A program made the translations under genes and the position numbers. Shown here in pieces: positions 35,428 to 44,675 of a DNA stretch of 64,000 bases. The notes beneath the pieces were generated by a model. The model did no database searches. It worked only from the letters and a program-made list of their open reading frames with translations, and was not told the DNA's origin. The stretch lies in assembly GCF_000230975.2 (NCBI RefSeq), contig NC_021172.1, positions 2,480,001-2,544,000 on the forward strand. Reading direction: 5' to 3'. This stretch comes from Hyphomicrobium denitrificans 1NES1 (GTDB lineage Bacteria; Pseudomonadota; Alphaproteobacteria; Rhizobiales; Hyphomicrobiaceae). Every line of letters starts with the position of its first letter. Position 1 is the stretch's first letter.

Positions 35428-38400
35428 CTAAGCCTTGCCGCTCAACAGCGTGTAGTTACCGCCCGTTGCGGTGATATCGGTCGAGCGCGTGCGTTCCGTT
35501 GCGAAACGCAAAAGATAGTTTGGGCCGCCCGCTTTCGGGCCGGTTCCGGAAAGACCTTCGCCACCGAACGGCTGGACACCGACGACGGCGCCGATCTGGT
35601 TACGGTTGATGTAGAGATTTCCCACACGCGCATTCTCGGCAACGTACTGGGCGACGCTTTCGATGCGGCTGTGGAGCCCGAGCGTCAGGCCGTAGCCGGT
35701 AGCGTTCAAGGCGGCGACGACTTTGTCGAGCTGATCGCGCTGGTAGCGGATCATGTGAAGGATCGGCCCGAAAACTTCGTGGTCGAGCTTAGCGAGACGG
35801 TCAATCTCGAAGAGCGCGGGCGTGACGTATGTGCCAGCGCGACAGGCTTCGGGCATTGCAAGGTCGACGATCTCGCGGGCCTCGCGCTGCATGCGGACCT
35901 TGTGACTTTCGAGCAGATCCTGCGCCGTCTCGTCGATCACGGGACCGATGTCGGTCGCGTAGTCGAGCGGATCGCCGACGTCGAGCGCCTCGATAGCACC
36001 GGCAAGCATCGAACGGATCCGCGACGCGCTTTCATCCTGGACGAACAGGATGCGCGCGGCGGAGCAGCGTTGTCCGGCGCTGTCGAAAGCCGAGCGGACG
36101 GCGTCACGGACCACCTGCTCGGGCAAAGCGGATGAGTCTGCGATCATCGCGTTGATACCACCCGTCTCGGCGATGAAAGGAATGATGGCACCGCGTCTGT
36201 CAACGAGCGTCTTCTGGATTGCCCAGGCCGTCTCGCCGGACCCCGTGAAGACAACGCCCTCGACACGCGTATCCTTGACGAGCGCTTCTCCAAGCTTTCC
36301 GCCACCCGTGACCAAGTGCAGGACATCGCGTGGAATCCCGGCCTCGTGCAGAAGCTTCACTACCAGATAACCCGAAATCGGCGTCTGCTCTGCCGGTTTT
36401 GCGATCACCGGATTTCCGGCCGCAAGGGCTGCCGCAATCTGGCCCGTAAAAATCGCAACCGGAAAATTCCAGGGCGATATACAGGCGAAAGTCCCACGCC
36501 CCCGAAGCGTCAAGGTGTTTTCTTCGCCGGTCGGACCGCGCAGCCGGATCGAGTTTGATAACAATCGCCGCGCCTCGACCGCGTAGTAGCGGAGATAATC
36601 GACCGCCTCGCGGAGTTCGGCCTGAGCCGCATCGAGCGTCTTGCCGGCCTCGCGGATGAGCGCGGCCAACAGCGTGGCGCGATCTCTTTCGAAAAGATCC
36701 GCAGCCGTTTCGAGGATGCGGGCGCGTTCGGCTGCTTCCGTTCGCTCCCAGTGCGCCGACGCATTGCGCGCGCTGGTAATCGCATCTTCGAGATTTTGGG
36801 GCGTTGCAAGCCGGACTGTACCGATACGCTCGCGATGATCGTGCGGAGAGACTGCCAATGCCGCCGCGTCTCCGGCCGTCGTGGCATTGCCGTTGACGAT
36901 CGGACCCGCCGCGAAAGGCGTTTTCAAGGCCTTGCCAATGTCGGAAAGCAGCGTGCGACGGACACTGACTTCGACAAGCGGCAGCCCGGCGCTGTTCTTG
37001 CGCTCGGGGAGGTAGATGTCACGCGGGCGTGTGAGCAGCGTTGGACGGTCGCCGGACGTATATTCGCGATCCGCAATCTCGACGGGATCGGCGATGATTT
37101 CCGATACCGACGTTTCATCGTCGCCCAGCCGGTTGACGAAAGATGTATTGGCGCCGTTCTCAAGCAACCGACGAACGAGATAGCCCAGCAAATCCTCGTG
37201 CCCTCCGACGGGCACGTAAATGCGGCACGGGCGTCCGAACTGACCGACGCCGACGATCTGCTCGTACAGCGCTTCGCCCATGCCATGCAGGCGCTGGTAT
37301 TCGAATTCGACCGCGCCGCCCGCCACGGAAGCCGACGCGATCGCGTGGGCGTTGTGGGTCGCGAACTGCGGATAGAATGCAACTGGCTCCGAAATCAAAA
37401 GGCGCATCGCCGCGAGGTAGGACACGTCCGTATGCAGCTTGCGCGAGAATACCGGATAATCTTCAAGGCCGCGTTCCTGCGCCCATTTGATCTCACTATC
37501 CCAATACGCGCCTTTGACGAGCCGCACCGGAATGCGCTTACCGGTCTGCTCCGCCAGCCTGCGGAGCCAGCGGATGAGCGGGATTGCACGCTTGCCGTAG
37601 GCCTGAACGGCGAGGCCAAGACCGTTCCAGTTGTCGAGCTGCGGATTGACCAACGTCTCGCCGAACATCTCGGCAGTAACTTCGAGGCGATCCTGTTCCT
37701 CGGCATCGATGGTCAGGCCAAGACCTTTTGCTCGCGCTGCGCGCGCTATCGTCAATAGGCGGGGAGCGAGCTCGGCATGGAGGCGCGTTTCCTTGCCGGG
37801 CTCGAAGCGCGGATGGAGTGCCGAAAGCTTCACGGAAATCGACGGCCGCTCGAAAATCGCGTCGACGTTCGTGGCGGTAAACGGCGGCGCAGCAGTTCCG
37901 ACCGCATCGATGGCCGCCATATAGCGCTGGAAATAGCGCTCGGCGTCGCGCTCCGAACGGGCTGCTTCTCCGAGCATGTCGTAGGAAAAGCGGTAGCCCT
38001 TCTCCTCAAGGGCGCGGGCGCGCGACAACGCACCTTCGATCGTCGAGCCCAAAACGAATTGCTCGCCCAACAGCCGGACGGCTTGGCGCACCGCAAGGCG
38101 GATAGTCGGTTCGCCCGAGCGCGCGACGAGCCGTTTCAGCGCCTGCAACGGATTGGCGCCTTTGGCCTCCTTGAGCTTTACGATACGCCCTGTCAGCATC
38201 AAGCCCCAGGTCGAGGCGTTGACCAGCAGGCTGTCGGAATGGCCGCGATGTTTGTCCCAGGCGCCGCCCGAAACTTTGTCGGCAATGAATGCATTCGCCG
38301 TTTCGGTATCGGGAATTCTGAGCAAGGCCTCGGCGAGGCACATCAGAATGACGCCTTCGTCCGTCGCCAAGCCATATTCATGCATGAAGGCATCGACGCC

Positions 38401-38604
38401 GGAATGGTCGGCCTTGTTGGCACGTGCGGTGTGCACGAGCCGACGCGCGACGTCCGCGATGCGACGGCGCTCGTCCTCGGCAAAGAACGCACGCTCTATC
38501 AAGGCGCCGACGAGCCTCGGCTCGTCTGTCAAATATTGCGCGGAAAATTCGTCCCGAGGTGGGAGAACGCGCTCTAAATCCTCACGCCGCAATGCCGCGA
38601 CCAT
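35428..38604 (-). CDS. putA: Bifunctional proline dehydrogenase / glutamate-semialdehyde dehydrogenase
   Basis: PutA oxidises proline to glutamate in two steps using FAD then NAD. The 1058-residue protein has the proline dehydrogenase barrel (LTIDAEEQDRLEVT, RLVKGAYWDSEIK, YVPVGGHEDLL) and an aldehyde dehydrogenase domain with SPWNFPVAIFTGQ, FTGSGETAW and the catalytic Cys in SAGQRCSAARIL. It lacks the ribbon-helix-helix DNA-binding domain of E. coli PutA, so it should be an enzyme only. The start is uncertain (38604 chosen; 38658 and 38730 possible). It is divergent from panC. Confidence 0.95.
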   Translation of the reverse strand: MVAALRREDLERVLPPRDEFSAQYLTDEPRLVGALIERAFFAEDERRRIADVARRLVHTARANKADHSGVDAFMHEYGLATDEGVILMCLAEALLRIPDTETANAFIADKVSGGAWDKHRGHSDSLLVNASTWGLMLTGRIVKLKEAKGANPLQALKRLVARSGEPTIRLAVRQAVRLLGEQFVLGSTIEGALSRARALEEKGYRFSYDMLGEAARSERDAERYFQRYMAAIDAVGTAAPPFTATNVDAIFERPSISVKLSALHPRFEPGKETRLHAELAPRLLTIARAARAKGLGLTIDAEEQDRLEVTAEMFGETLVNPQLDNWNGLGLAVQAYGKRAIPLIRWLRRLAEQTGKRIPVRLVKGAYWDSEIKWAQERGLEDYPVFSRKLHTDVSYLAAMRLLISEPVAFYPQFATHNAHAIASASVAGGAVEFEYQRLHGMGEALYEQIVGVGQFGRPCRIYVPVGGHEDLLGYLVRRLLENGANTSFVNRLGDDETSVSEIIADPVEIADREYTSGDRPTLLTRPRDIYLPERKNSAGLPLVEVSVRRTLLSDIGKALKTPFAAGPIVNGNATTAGDAAALAVSPHDHRERIGTVRLATPQNLEDAITSARNASAHWERTEAAERARILETAADLFERDRATLLAALIREAGKTLDAAQAELREAVDYLRYYAVEARRLLSNSIRLRGPTGEENTLTLRGRGTFACISPWNFPVAIFTGQIAAALAAGNPVIAKPAEQTPISGYLVVKLLHEAGIPRDVLHLVTGGGKLGEALVKDTRVEGVVFTGSGETAWAIQKTLVDRRGAIIPFIAETGGINAMIADSSALPEQVVRDAVRSAFDSAGQRCSAARILFVQDESASRIRSMLAGAIEALDVGDPLDYATDIGPVIDETAQDLLESHKVRMQREAREIVDLAMPEACRAGTYVTPALFEIDRLAKLDHEVFGPILHMIRYQRDQLDKVVAALNATGYGLTLGLHSRIESVAQYVAENARVGNLYINRNQIGAVVGVQPFGGEGLSGTGPKAGGPNYLLRFATERTRSTDITATGGNYTLLSGKA

Positions 38605-38779
38605 GTCCAACCCGCTGTATCCAGGCGCTGCCCGACGATTCGCCTGCCGGACGAGCATAGCAGATCGCGAAAACGTCCGCCGCCCTGCTCTCGACGCAGC
38701 CAGCGTCCAATTCTCTTGACGGCTTGCCACGTCTGGAGGCAGGAACTGCCTCGATTCTCAACAGAATAAGGCGCGCCTC

Positions 38780-39640
38780 GTGAGTCATTCCGTAAAAGTC
38801 GTTTCCACCGTTCGGGACCTGAGGCACGTCATGGCCGACTGGCGCCGCGCCGGCAAAACGATTGCCCTCGTTCCGACAATGGGGGCGCTGCATCCGGGAC
38901 ACATATCGCTGGTCAGGCAAGCCAAGGAAAACGCGGACAAGGTGGTCGTCTCGATCTTCGTCAATCCAACGCAATTTGCTCCGCACGAAGATCTGGCTCG
39001 CTATCCTCGTGACGAAGCCGGAGATTTGGCAAAACTTAGCGAAGCCGAGGCGGATCTCGTCTGGAGTCCGAGCGTCGACGAGATGTATCCGGCGGTTTTT
39101 TCGACGAGCGTCAAAGCTGGCAGCGCCGCGGCCGATCTCGAAGGCGCCTTCCGGCCGCACCATTTTGACGGCGTCGCGACTGTCTGTGCCAAGCTCTTCA
39201 ACCAAGTGACGCCCGATGTCGCGATCTTCGGCGAAAAAGATTACCAGCAACTCGCGGTGCTCCGGCAATTGGTCGACGATCTCAACATGCCGCTAAGGCT
39301 TATTGCTGCGCCGACTGTCCGCGAGAAGGATGGCTTGGCGCTTTCATCGCGCAACGCCTATCTGTCGGAGAAGGAGCGCGCCATTGCGCCGGCGCTTTAT
39401 GCAACAATTTCGGAGGCCGCCGCACAAGTTGCGGCCGGAACGCCATTCACTGTCATAACTACGGATGCAACGGCGCACCTCGCCGAAGCGGGATTCACGA
39501 AAGTCGACTACGTTGAGATTCGCGACGCCGCGACGCTCAGCGCGGTCGTGTCGCCCGGAAAACCGCTGCGTATTCTTGCCGCCGCCTGGCTCGGCAAGAC
39601 GCGGCTTATCGATAATATCGCGGCCGCAAGCCCGTCCTAA
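38780..39640 (+). CDS. panC: Pantothenate synthetase
   Basis: PanC joins pantoate and beta-alanine with ATP to make pantothenate, the precursor of CoA. The 286-residue protein has the nucleotide-binding VPTMGALHPGHISLVR, the SIFVNPTQFAPHEDL and FGEKDYQQLAVLRQL motifs, and SSRNAYLS. The start is GTG 38780. No panB or panD lies nearby. Confidence 0.96.
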   Translation: MSHSVKVVSTVRDLRHVMADWRRAGKTIALVPTMGALHPGHISLVRQAKENADKVVVSIFVNPTQFAPHEDLARYPRDEAGDLAKLSEAEADLVWSPSVDEMYPAVFSTSVKAGSAAADLEGAFRPHHFDGVATVCAKLFNQVTPDVAIFGEKDYQQLAVLRQLVDDLNMPLRLIAAPTVREKDGLALSSRNAYLSEKERAIAPALYATISEAAAQVAAGTPFTVITTDATAHLAEAGFTKVDYVEIRDAATLSAVVSPGKPLRILAAAWLGKTRLIDNIAAASPS

Positions 39641-39802
39641 GTGGCGCTTCGGCAACAAAGCTCATCGGGCGTGGTGGCGCCGGGCGCGGCTCGGTCTATA
39701 AGGACGTCTCCAAGATTCGCCTCAGCGGTTCTGCTGTCGTGCGTCAGGCCGCTTCGGATTTCGACGGTGTGCCTGTCGGCGTGACATGATTGAGGACTGC
39801 CC

Positions 39803-41812
39803 ATGGGCCGATCGCAGATTGATCTCTTTTCGGAATTCGACAGCGAAATGACTGAAAAATCGTCGCGCGCCCGTAAACCCGTGGAAAGCACGGGTTACAG
39901 CGAGCATGATATCGAAGTGCTCGAAGGCCTGGAGCCCGTTCGCCGCAGGCCCGGCATGTACATCGGCGGCACGGACGAGAAGGCGATGCATCACCTTTTC
40001 GCCGAGGTGATCGATAACTCGATGGACGAGGCGGTCGCCGGGCACGCGACGTGGATCGACGTCGAGCTTTCCGCCGATGGGTTTCTGGCCGTGACCGACA
40101 ACGGCCGCGGCATCCCGGTCGGGCCATATCCAAAAAATAAGAGCTTGAGCACGCTCGAAGTCGTCATGACCGTGCTGCACGCCGGCGGCAAGTTCGACTC
40201 GAAAGCGTACAGCACGTCGGGCGGTCTGCACGGCGTCGGCGTTTCGGTCGTCAACGCGCTTTCCGAAACGCTCGAAGTGCAGGTGGCGCGCGATCAGCAG
40301 CTTTATCGCATGGTTTTTTCGCGCGGCATTCCGCAGACGAAGCTCGAAAAGCTCGGCTCGATCATGAACCGGCGCGGCACGAAGACGCGCTTCCGGCCTG
40401 ACGAGAAGATTTTCGGCAAGGGCGCCGCATTCAAGCCGGCACGGCTTTTCAAGATGGCACGCGCCAAAGCCTATCTTTTCGCGGGCGTCGAGATCCGCTG
40501 GAAGTGCGCGCCGGAACTCATCAAGGACGACACGCCGTCCGAGGCTGTTTTCCATTTCCCGGGGGGTCTCGCCGATTATCTGACGGCTTCGATCGATGGC
40601 CGGACGCGCGTCACGAAGGACATCTTCGCGGGTCGCATCGAGAAGGAAGGCGGCCACGGGTCGGTCGAATGGGCCGTCGCATGGATCTCCGATGAAGATG
40701 GGTTCTCGCTCTCCTATTGTAACACCGTGCCGACGGCTGAAGGCGGCACGCACGAGAACGGCTTGCGTCAGGCGCTCTACAAGGGACTTCGAGCCTACGG
40801 CGAACTCACCGGAAACAAGAAGGCGCAGCAGATCACGTCGGAAGACGTGATGGGCACGGCTGCCTCGATGCTGTCCGTTTTCATCCGGGAGCCGGAATTC
40901 CAGGGCCAGACGAAGGACAAGCTCGCGACCACCGAAGCGACGAAGATCGTCGAAACGGCGGTGCGCGATGCCTTCGATCATTGGCTCGCGGATTCTCCGC
41001 AGCAGGCGACGAAGCTGCTCGAATGGACGGTCGACCAATCGGAAGATCGCCTCAAGCGACGGCGTGAAAAGGAAATCGGCCGGCAATCCGCGACGCGCAA
41101 GCTGCGCTTGCCGGGCAAGCTTGCCGACTGCTCGATTCAGCAGGCCGCGGGCACGGAAGTCTTTATCGTCGAAGGCGACTCGGCCGGCGGCAGCGCCAAG
41201 AGCGCGCGCGATCGCGAAACGCAGGCCGTGCTGCCGCTGCGCGGTAAAATCCTGAACGTGGCGAATGCGTCGTCCGCGAAGCTCTCCCAGAACCAACTTC
41301 TGGCCGATCTCATTCAAGCGCTCGGTGCGGGCACGGGCGCGAAATATCGTGACGAAGATCTGCGCTACGAGCGCGTTATCATCATGACTGACGCCGATGT
41401 CGACGGTGCGCACATCGCGTCGCTGCTCATCACATTCTTCTATCAGGAGATGCCGGAACTGATCGAAAACGGACATCTCTTTCTTGCGGTGCCGCCGCTT
41501 TACAAGATTTCCGACAAGTCGGACGTCGCCTATGCGCGCAACGAGGCGCACCGCGATCAGCTTCTCGAAACGCACTTCAAGAACAAGAAGCCCAAGGTCA
41601 CGCGCTTCAAGGGCCTTGGCGAGATGGATTTCAAGGACCTCAAGGAAACGACGATGGACAAGCGGCGGCGGATGCTGTTGCGCGTGGCGATCGGTGAAGG
41701 GGAACGCGAGGGCTTATCGGAAGTCGTGAATTCACTGATGGGATCGAAGCCCGAGGCACGCTTCCGCTTCATCCAGGAGCGCGCAGCGTTCGCGAAGGAC
41801 TTGGACATCTAA
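39803..41812 (+). CDS. parE: DNA topoisomerase IV subunit B
   Basis: ParE is the ATPase subunit of topoisomerase IV, which unlinks daughter chromosomes. The 669-residue protein has a GHKL ATPase domain (EVIDNSMDEAVAG, VTDNGRGIPVG, GGLHGVGVSVVNALS), a transducer, and a Toprim domain with EGDSAGGSAKSARDR and MTDADVDGAHIASL. ParE is favoured over GyrB by its length and by the absence of the extra GyrB C-terminal insert. parC is not in the window. Confidence 0.95.
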   Translation: MGRSQIDLFSEFDSEMTEKSSRARKPVESTGYSEHDIEVLEGLEPVRRRPGMYIGGTDEKAMHHLFAEVIDNSMDEAVAGHATWIDVELSADGFLAVTDNGRGIPVGPYPKNKSLSTLEVVMTVLHAGGKFDSKAYSTSGGLHGVGVSVVNALSETLEVQVARDQQLYRMVFSRGIPQTKLEKLGSIMNRRGTKTRFRPDEKIFGKGAAFKPARLFKMARAKAYLFAGVEIRWKCAPELIKDDTPSEAVFHFPGGLADYLTASIDGRTRVTKDIFAGRIEKEGGHGSVEWAVAWISDEDGFSLSYCNTVPTAEGGTHENGLRQALYKGLRAYGELTGNKKAQQITSEDVMGTAASMLSVFIREPEFQGQTKDKLATTEATKIVETAVRDAFDHWLADSPQQATKLLEWTVDQSEDRLKRRREKEIGRQSATRKLRLPGKLADCSIQQAAGTEVFIVEGDSAGGSAKSARDRETQAVLPLRGKILNVANASSAKLSQNQLLADLIQALGAGTGAKYRDEDLRYERVIIMTDADVDGAHIASLLITFFYQEMPELIENGHLFLAVPPLYKISDKSDVAYARNEAHRDQLLETHFKNKKPKVTRFKGLGEMDFKDLKETTMDKRRRMLLRVAIGEGEREGLSEVVNSLMGSKPEARFRFIQERAAFAKDLDI

Positions 41813-41831
41813 ACGGCTATCACCACACTCC

Positions 41832-41914
41832 ATGGCCGGCTCGACCCGGCCATCCAGAGCTAACCGGCAAATCTGGTAATCTTGCTCTGGATGGCCGCCT
41901 CGGAGGGCGGCCAT
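41832..41914. terminator. Three overlapping inverted repeats between parE and the desaturase gene
   Basis: ATGGCCGG/CCGGCCAT forms one hairpin (41832-41853) and ATGGCCGCC/GGCGGCCAT another (41891-41914). In addition GGCCATCCAGAGC (41848-41860) is perfectly complementary to GCTCTGGATGGCC (41884-41896), giving a third, competing 13-base stem. No T-tract follows. The place, between convergent genes, suggests a two-way transcription end. Confidence 0.6.
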
Positions 41915-41950
41915 GACGTGTTTGGGGTGTTCATCCGATGTCGAGAGTCG

Positions 41951-43351
41951 CTACCGGCCCTCGTTGAGGGAGTCCCTGTTTTCGCGCTCGATGGCGTCCG
42001 GGTTCCTGACCTTTGCATATTCGAGCGTATCGGCGTCGATATATGCCTCTTCCAACCCTTTCGGCGCATACTTGTCGCCCAGCACCTCGATGACCGTCGG
42101 ATTTCGGCCGCCAGCGTCGCCATGCGGCGAGTTGAAGTAGCCTTCAACCACCACACCTTTCTCGCGATATTCAGGGTCCTGCAGCAGCAGCTCGTGCAGG
42201 CCGTGCAGCTTGTAGTGCGGGACCGACGCGTAGATGTGATGCGGCAGGTGATAGTCCATGCCGAACGGAAACACTGCGTAACGGATGAACGGATTGACGA
42301 GGAAGACGCGCGAGTTCGTATAGCGTCCGCGATCGGCATTTCCATGCTGCACCCATTGGCGCATGATCATGAACAGCGGGAAGGTCGTGAATAGCGGCGC
42401 CACCCAAAGCAGCCCGAAGTAGCGCCAAGCCTGGCCCCAGCCGACAACCTCGATCGCAGTCAGCGCCGCATAGAGGATCGCCATATACACGATCCGGCTG
42501 ATGTTCGTCGTTCGATGCGAAATTACCGTTTCGACGTGAGCATGCGGAAGCTTGTCCTCGTCGAGGCGCGCAAAGTAGGTAATGACCACGGCCGTCAGGA
42601 ATCCGAGAACGGCAAACGCCCAGGCACCATGGCCCGATCGAACCAATGGAATAACCGCCGCAGGCGCGATTATCGCGTACAACACCCCGGCCAGTGTCGG
42701 CAGCCGCTCGCCCCGCCGTTCGCGATCGACGTAAGGATTGTTGACGGTTCCGAGCGCGCTGTAGCGGGCTCGCGCAATCGTGTAGCGGAACAAATTCGGA
42801 AGCCATATCTGCTTGCCGAGGGCGCGCAGCATCTCGAAGTGGGTGATCGGAAAATCGAGGTCGTGGCCGCTGTCATGCAATTGTGCCCAATCCGGATCGC
42901 GCACAGGGTCATTGATGAATTGATGATGCGCGAGATGATGCAAACGGAATTGGAAGGTCGATGTATAGATCGGAAATGCCGCAAGCCAATCGGACGCGAG
43001 CTCGTTCAAAATCTTGTTCTCGAACAGGATGAAGTGCGTACCCTCGTGGATGACGCCGCCGAACTGATGCTGCGAGGCGCCGATCACAGTTATGGCGGCA
43101 ATCGTTGTCGGGATATCCCACCACCAGCCAAGACCTTCCACGTCAACAAGGTGATAGCTCCAGATCGTGAATCCGATAGCGAGCGCAATCACGAAGTAGA
43201 CAAATCCGATATGATAGAAGTTCGTATAGTTGTCGCGCTTCTTAAGCTCGCGAATAGCCTCGCCCCGGCGTACGCCTTTCGGCCGAGCCGCATCGGGCGC
43301 CCTAGCCGCTTCAGTCGCCAGTTCGGTTTTCGCTAAGGCGTTTGCATTCAT
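41951..43351 (-). CDS. Membrane fatty-acid desaturase family protein
   Basis: The 466-residue integral membrane protein has the three His boxes of non-heme di-iron desaturases: HEGTH (102-106), HHLAHH (138-143) and YHLPHHIYASVPHYKL in the last third. It uses O2 and an electron donor to desaturate or hydroxylate a lipid or similar substrate. Whether it acts on fatty acids, sphingolipid-like compounds or carotenoids cannot be told. It is a single gene divergent from the aquaporin gene, with more than 300 bases between. Confidence 0.88.
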   Translation of the reverse strand: MNANALAKTELATEAARAPDAARPKGVRRGEAIRELKKRDNYTNFYHIGFVYFVIALAIGFTIWSYHLVDVEGLGWWWDIPTTIAAITVIGASQHQFGGVIHEGTHFILFENKILNELASDWLAAFPIYTSTFQFRLHHLAHHQFINDPVRDPDWAQLHDSGHDLDFPITHFEMLRALGKQIWLPNLFRYTIARARYSALGTVNNPYVDRERRGERLPTLAGVLYAIIAPAAVIPLVRSGHGAWAFAVLGFLTAVVITYFARLDEDKLPHAHVETVISHRTTNISRIVYMAILYAALTAIEVVGWGQAWRYFGLLWVAPLFTTFPLFMIMRQWVQHGNADRGRYTNSRVFLVNPFIRYAVFPFGMDYHLPHHIYASVPHYKLHGLHELLLQDPEYREKGVVVEGYFNSPHGDAGGRNPTVIEVLGDKYAPKGLEEAYIDADTLEYAKVRNPDAIERENRDSLNEGR

Positions 43352-43674
43352 CTATCGAAAACCTCGGTCTAGCCGCCCGTCAGAATTGCCTTGTGCACGC
43401 GGCGGTTACGAGACACCCCGGCACAAGGCCGGTTGCTGAACGCAAGTTACTCTTCCGGGCGCCGTTCGGAAAATCAAATCAGTTAATATGACGAATAAGC
43501 AATTCTCGATTTGTGACCGGATTCCAACGCTTTTTTCCGTAATCTGATTTAACTGTGATGTGGCTCGCCCGGCTCGCTCGACAAACCGACGTCAGCTAGG
43601 ATTGTTCCGCGCCACAGCGATTCGGATCAAGCGAACGCAGGTGCATAGAGACATTGCCTGGGGGAAAATTTTGC
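43352..43674. other. Divergent promoter region, desaturase / aquaporin
   Basis: There is no gene in these 323 bases. A marked AT-rich core lies at 43470-43560. It contains CAGTTAA (43480-43486) and its inverted copy TTAACTG (43549-43555), which may be an operator pair. No known regulator site was matched. Confidence 0.4.
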
Positions 43675-44346
43675 ATGAATAGCAGAGCACTCGCTGCCGA
43701 AGCTTTTGGCACTTTTATGCTTATGGCGTCCGTTCTCGGGGCCGCCTTCTACTCATTCGGAGCGCCAGCGGGCGCTGCCGGTATCCTTGGCGTCGCGTTG
43801 TCGATCGGCTGCACCGTCATGGTTATGGCATTTGCGGTGGGCCACATCTCAGGCGGGCACTTCAACCCAGCTGTCACGCTCGGCCTTGTCGCAGGCGGCC
43901 GGTTCGAGGCGAGCAAGGCTGTGCCCTACATTATCGCCCAAGTTATCGGTGCCTGCGCCGCCTGCGGGATTTTTTCGCTCGTCGGCCATACTGGCGCGAA
44001 CTTCGCAGCGAACGGCTATGGCGAACTGTCGATGCTTAAGGCGAGCCTGTCTCAGGTCTTCATCCTCGAGACTGTGCTGACGGCCTTTTTCGTTCTCGTC
44101 ATCATGGGCGTAACGCGCCCGAACGGCCCCAGCCTGCTGGCGCCGCTAGCAATCGGCCTGACGCTCACCGCCATTCACCTGATGGCGATTCCGATCTCGA
44201 ACGCTTCCGTAAACCCGGCCCGGAGCTTAGGCTCGGCTGTTTATGCGGGCGGCGAGGCGCTGTCGCAGGTTTGGCTGTTCTGGGTTGCGCCAATCCTCGG
44301 CGCCATCATCGGAGGCGTCTTCGGCAGGTGGCTGCTCGAAGACTGA
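43675..44346 (+). CDS. Aquaporin (MIP family)
   Basis: The 223-residue protein has six membrane helices and the two NPA boxes of the family, NPAVTLG (residues 64-70) and NPARSLG near 185. The region VGHISGGHFNPAVTLG and the final RSLGSAVYAG match AqpZ-type water channels more than glycerol facilitators. It would carry water across the inner membrane in osmotic stress. ATG 43675 follows a GGGGG stretch about ten bases upstream. Confidence 0.92.
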   Translation: MNSRALAAEAFGTFMLMASVLGAAFYSFGAPAGAAGILGVALSIGCTVMVMAFAVGHISGGHFNPAVTLGLVAGGRFEASKAVPYIIAQVIGACAACGIFSLVGHTGANFAANGYGELSMLKASLSQVFILETVLTAFFVLVIMGVTRPNGPSLLAPLAIGLTLTAIHLMAIPISNASVNPARSLGSAVYAGGEALSQVWLFWVAPILGAIIGGVFGRWLLED

Positions 44347-44675
44347 TCGAGCGCGGTCGCGTTGACGCGGAGCGGGCTTTCCGGTGCCCGCTCCGCCCCT
44401 GTTCGGCCTTAGGGATTAGCTATCCCCTACCCGTGACAGAAACGCGCGGCCGGAAGCCGCGAAACCACCGAGTTTCCCTTGCACTTCGGATAGATGTGTG
44501 CGAGCACGCGGACGTGCCGGAGCGCAGGGGATCGAATTTGCGCTTTTTTAGCTTATTGATCCGCACTCCCATTCGGCTTTGGACCTTTTTCGGCACCCGT
44601 CCCCCTGCGCTCTCGATCGACCGTCTGGTGCCTTGCACCGGACTCCTAGGGTTGTGCAGATGGAGACGTTGACTA
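44347..44675 (+). other. Spacer with aquaporin terminator and helicase leader
   Basis: After the aquaporin stop there is a perfect 10-base hairpin (see the next entry). The rest, about 280 bases, has no convincing gene and forms the upstream region of the helicase. Long leaders are common for DEAD-box helicase genes, where folding can control translation, but I see no clear fold here. Confidence 0.4.
44368..44395 (+). terminator. Terminator hairpin after the aquaporin gene
   Basis: CGGAGCGGGC (44368-44377) pairs perfectly with GCCCGCTCCG (44386-44395) around an 8-base loop. It is GC-rich and followed by CCCCTGTT rather than a T-run, so its efficiency is uncertain. Confidence 0.6.

Noticed and set aside
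39722..41575. 617-residue frame antisense to parE
   Set aside because: It is Arg-rich and the mirror of a well-conserved topoisomerase.
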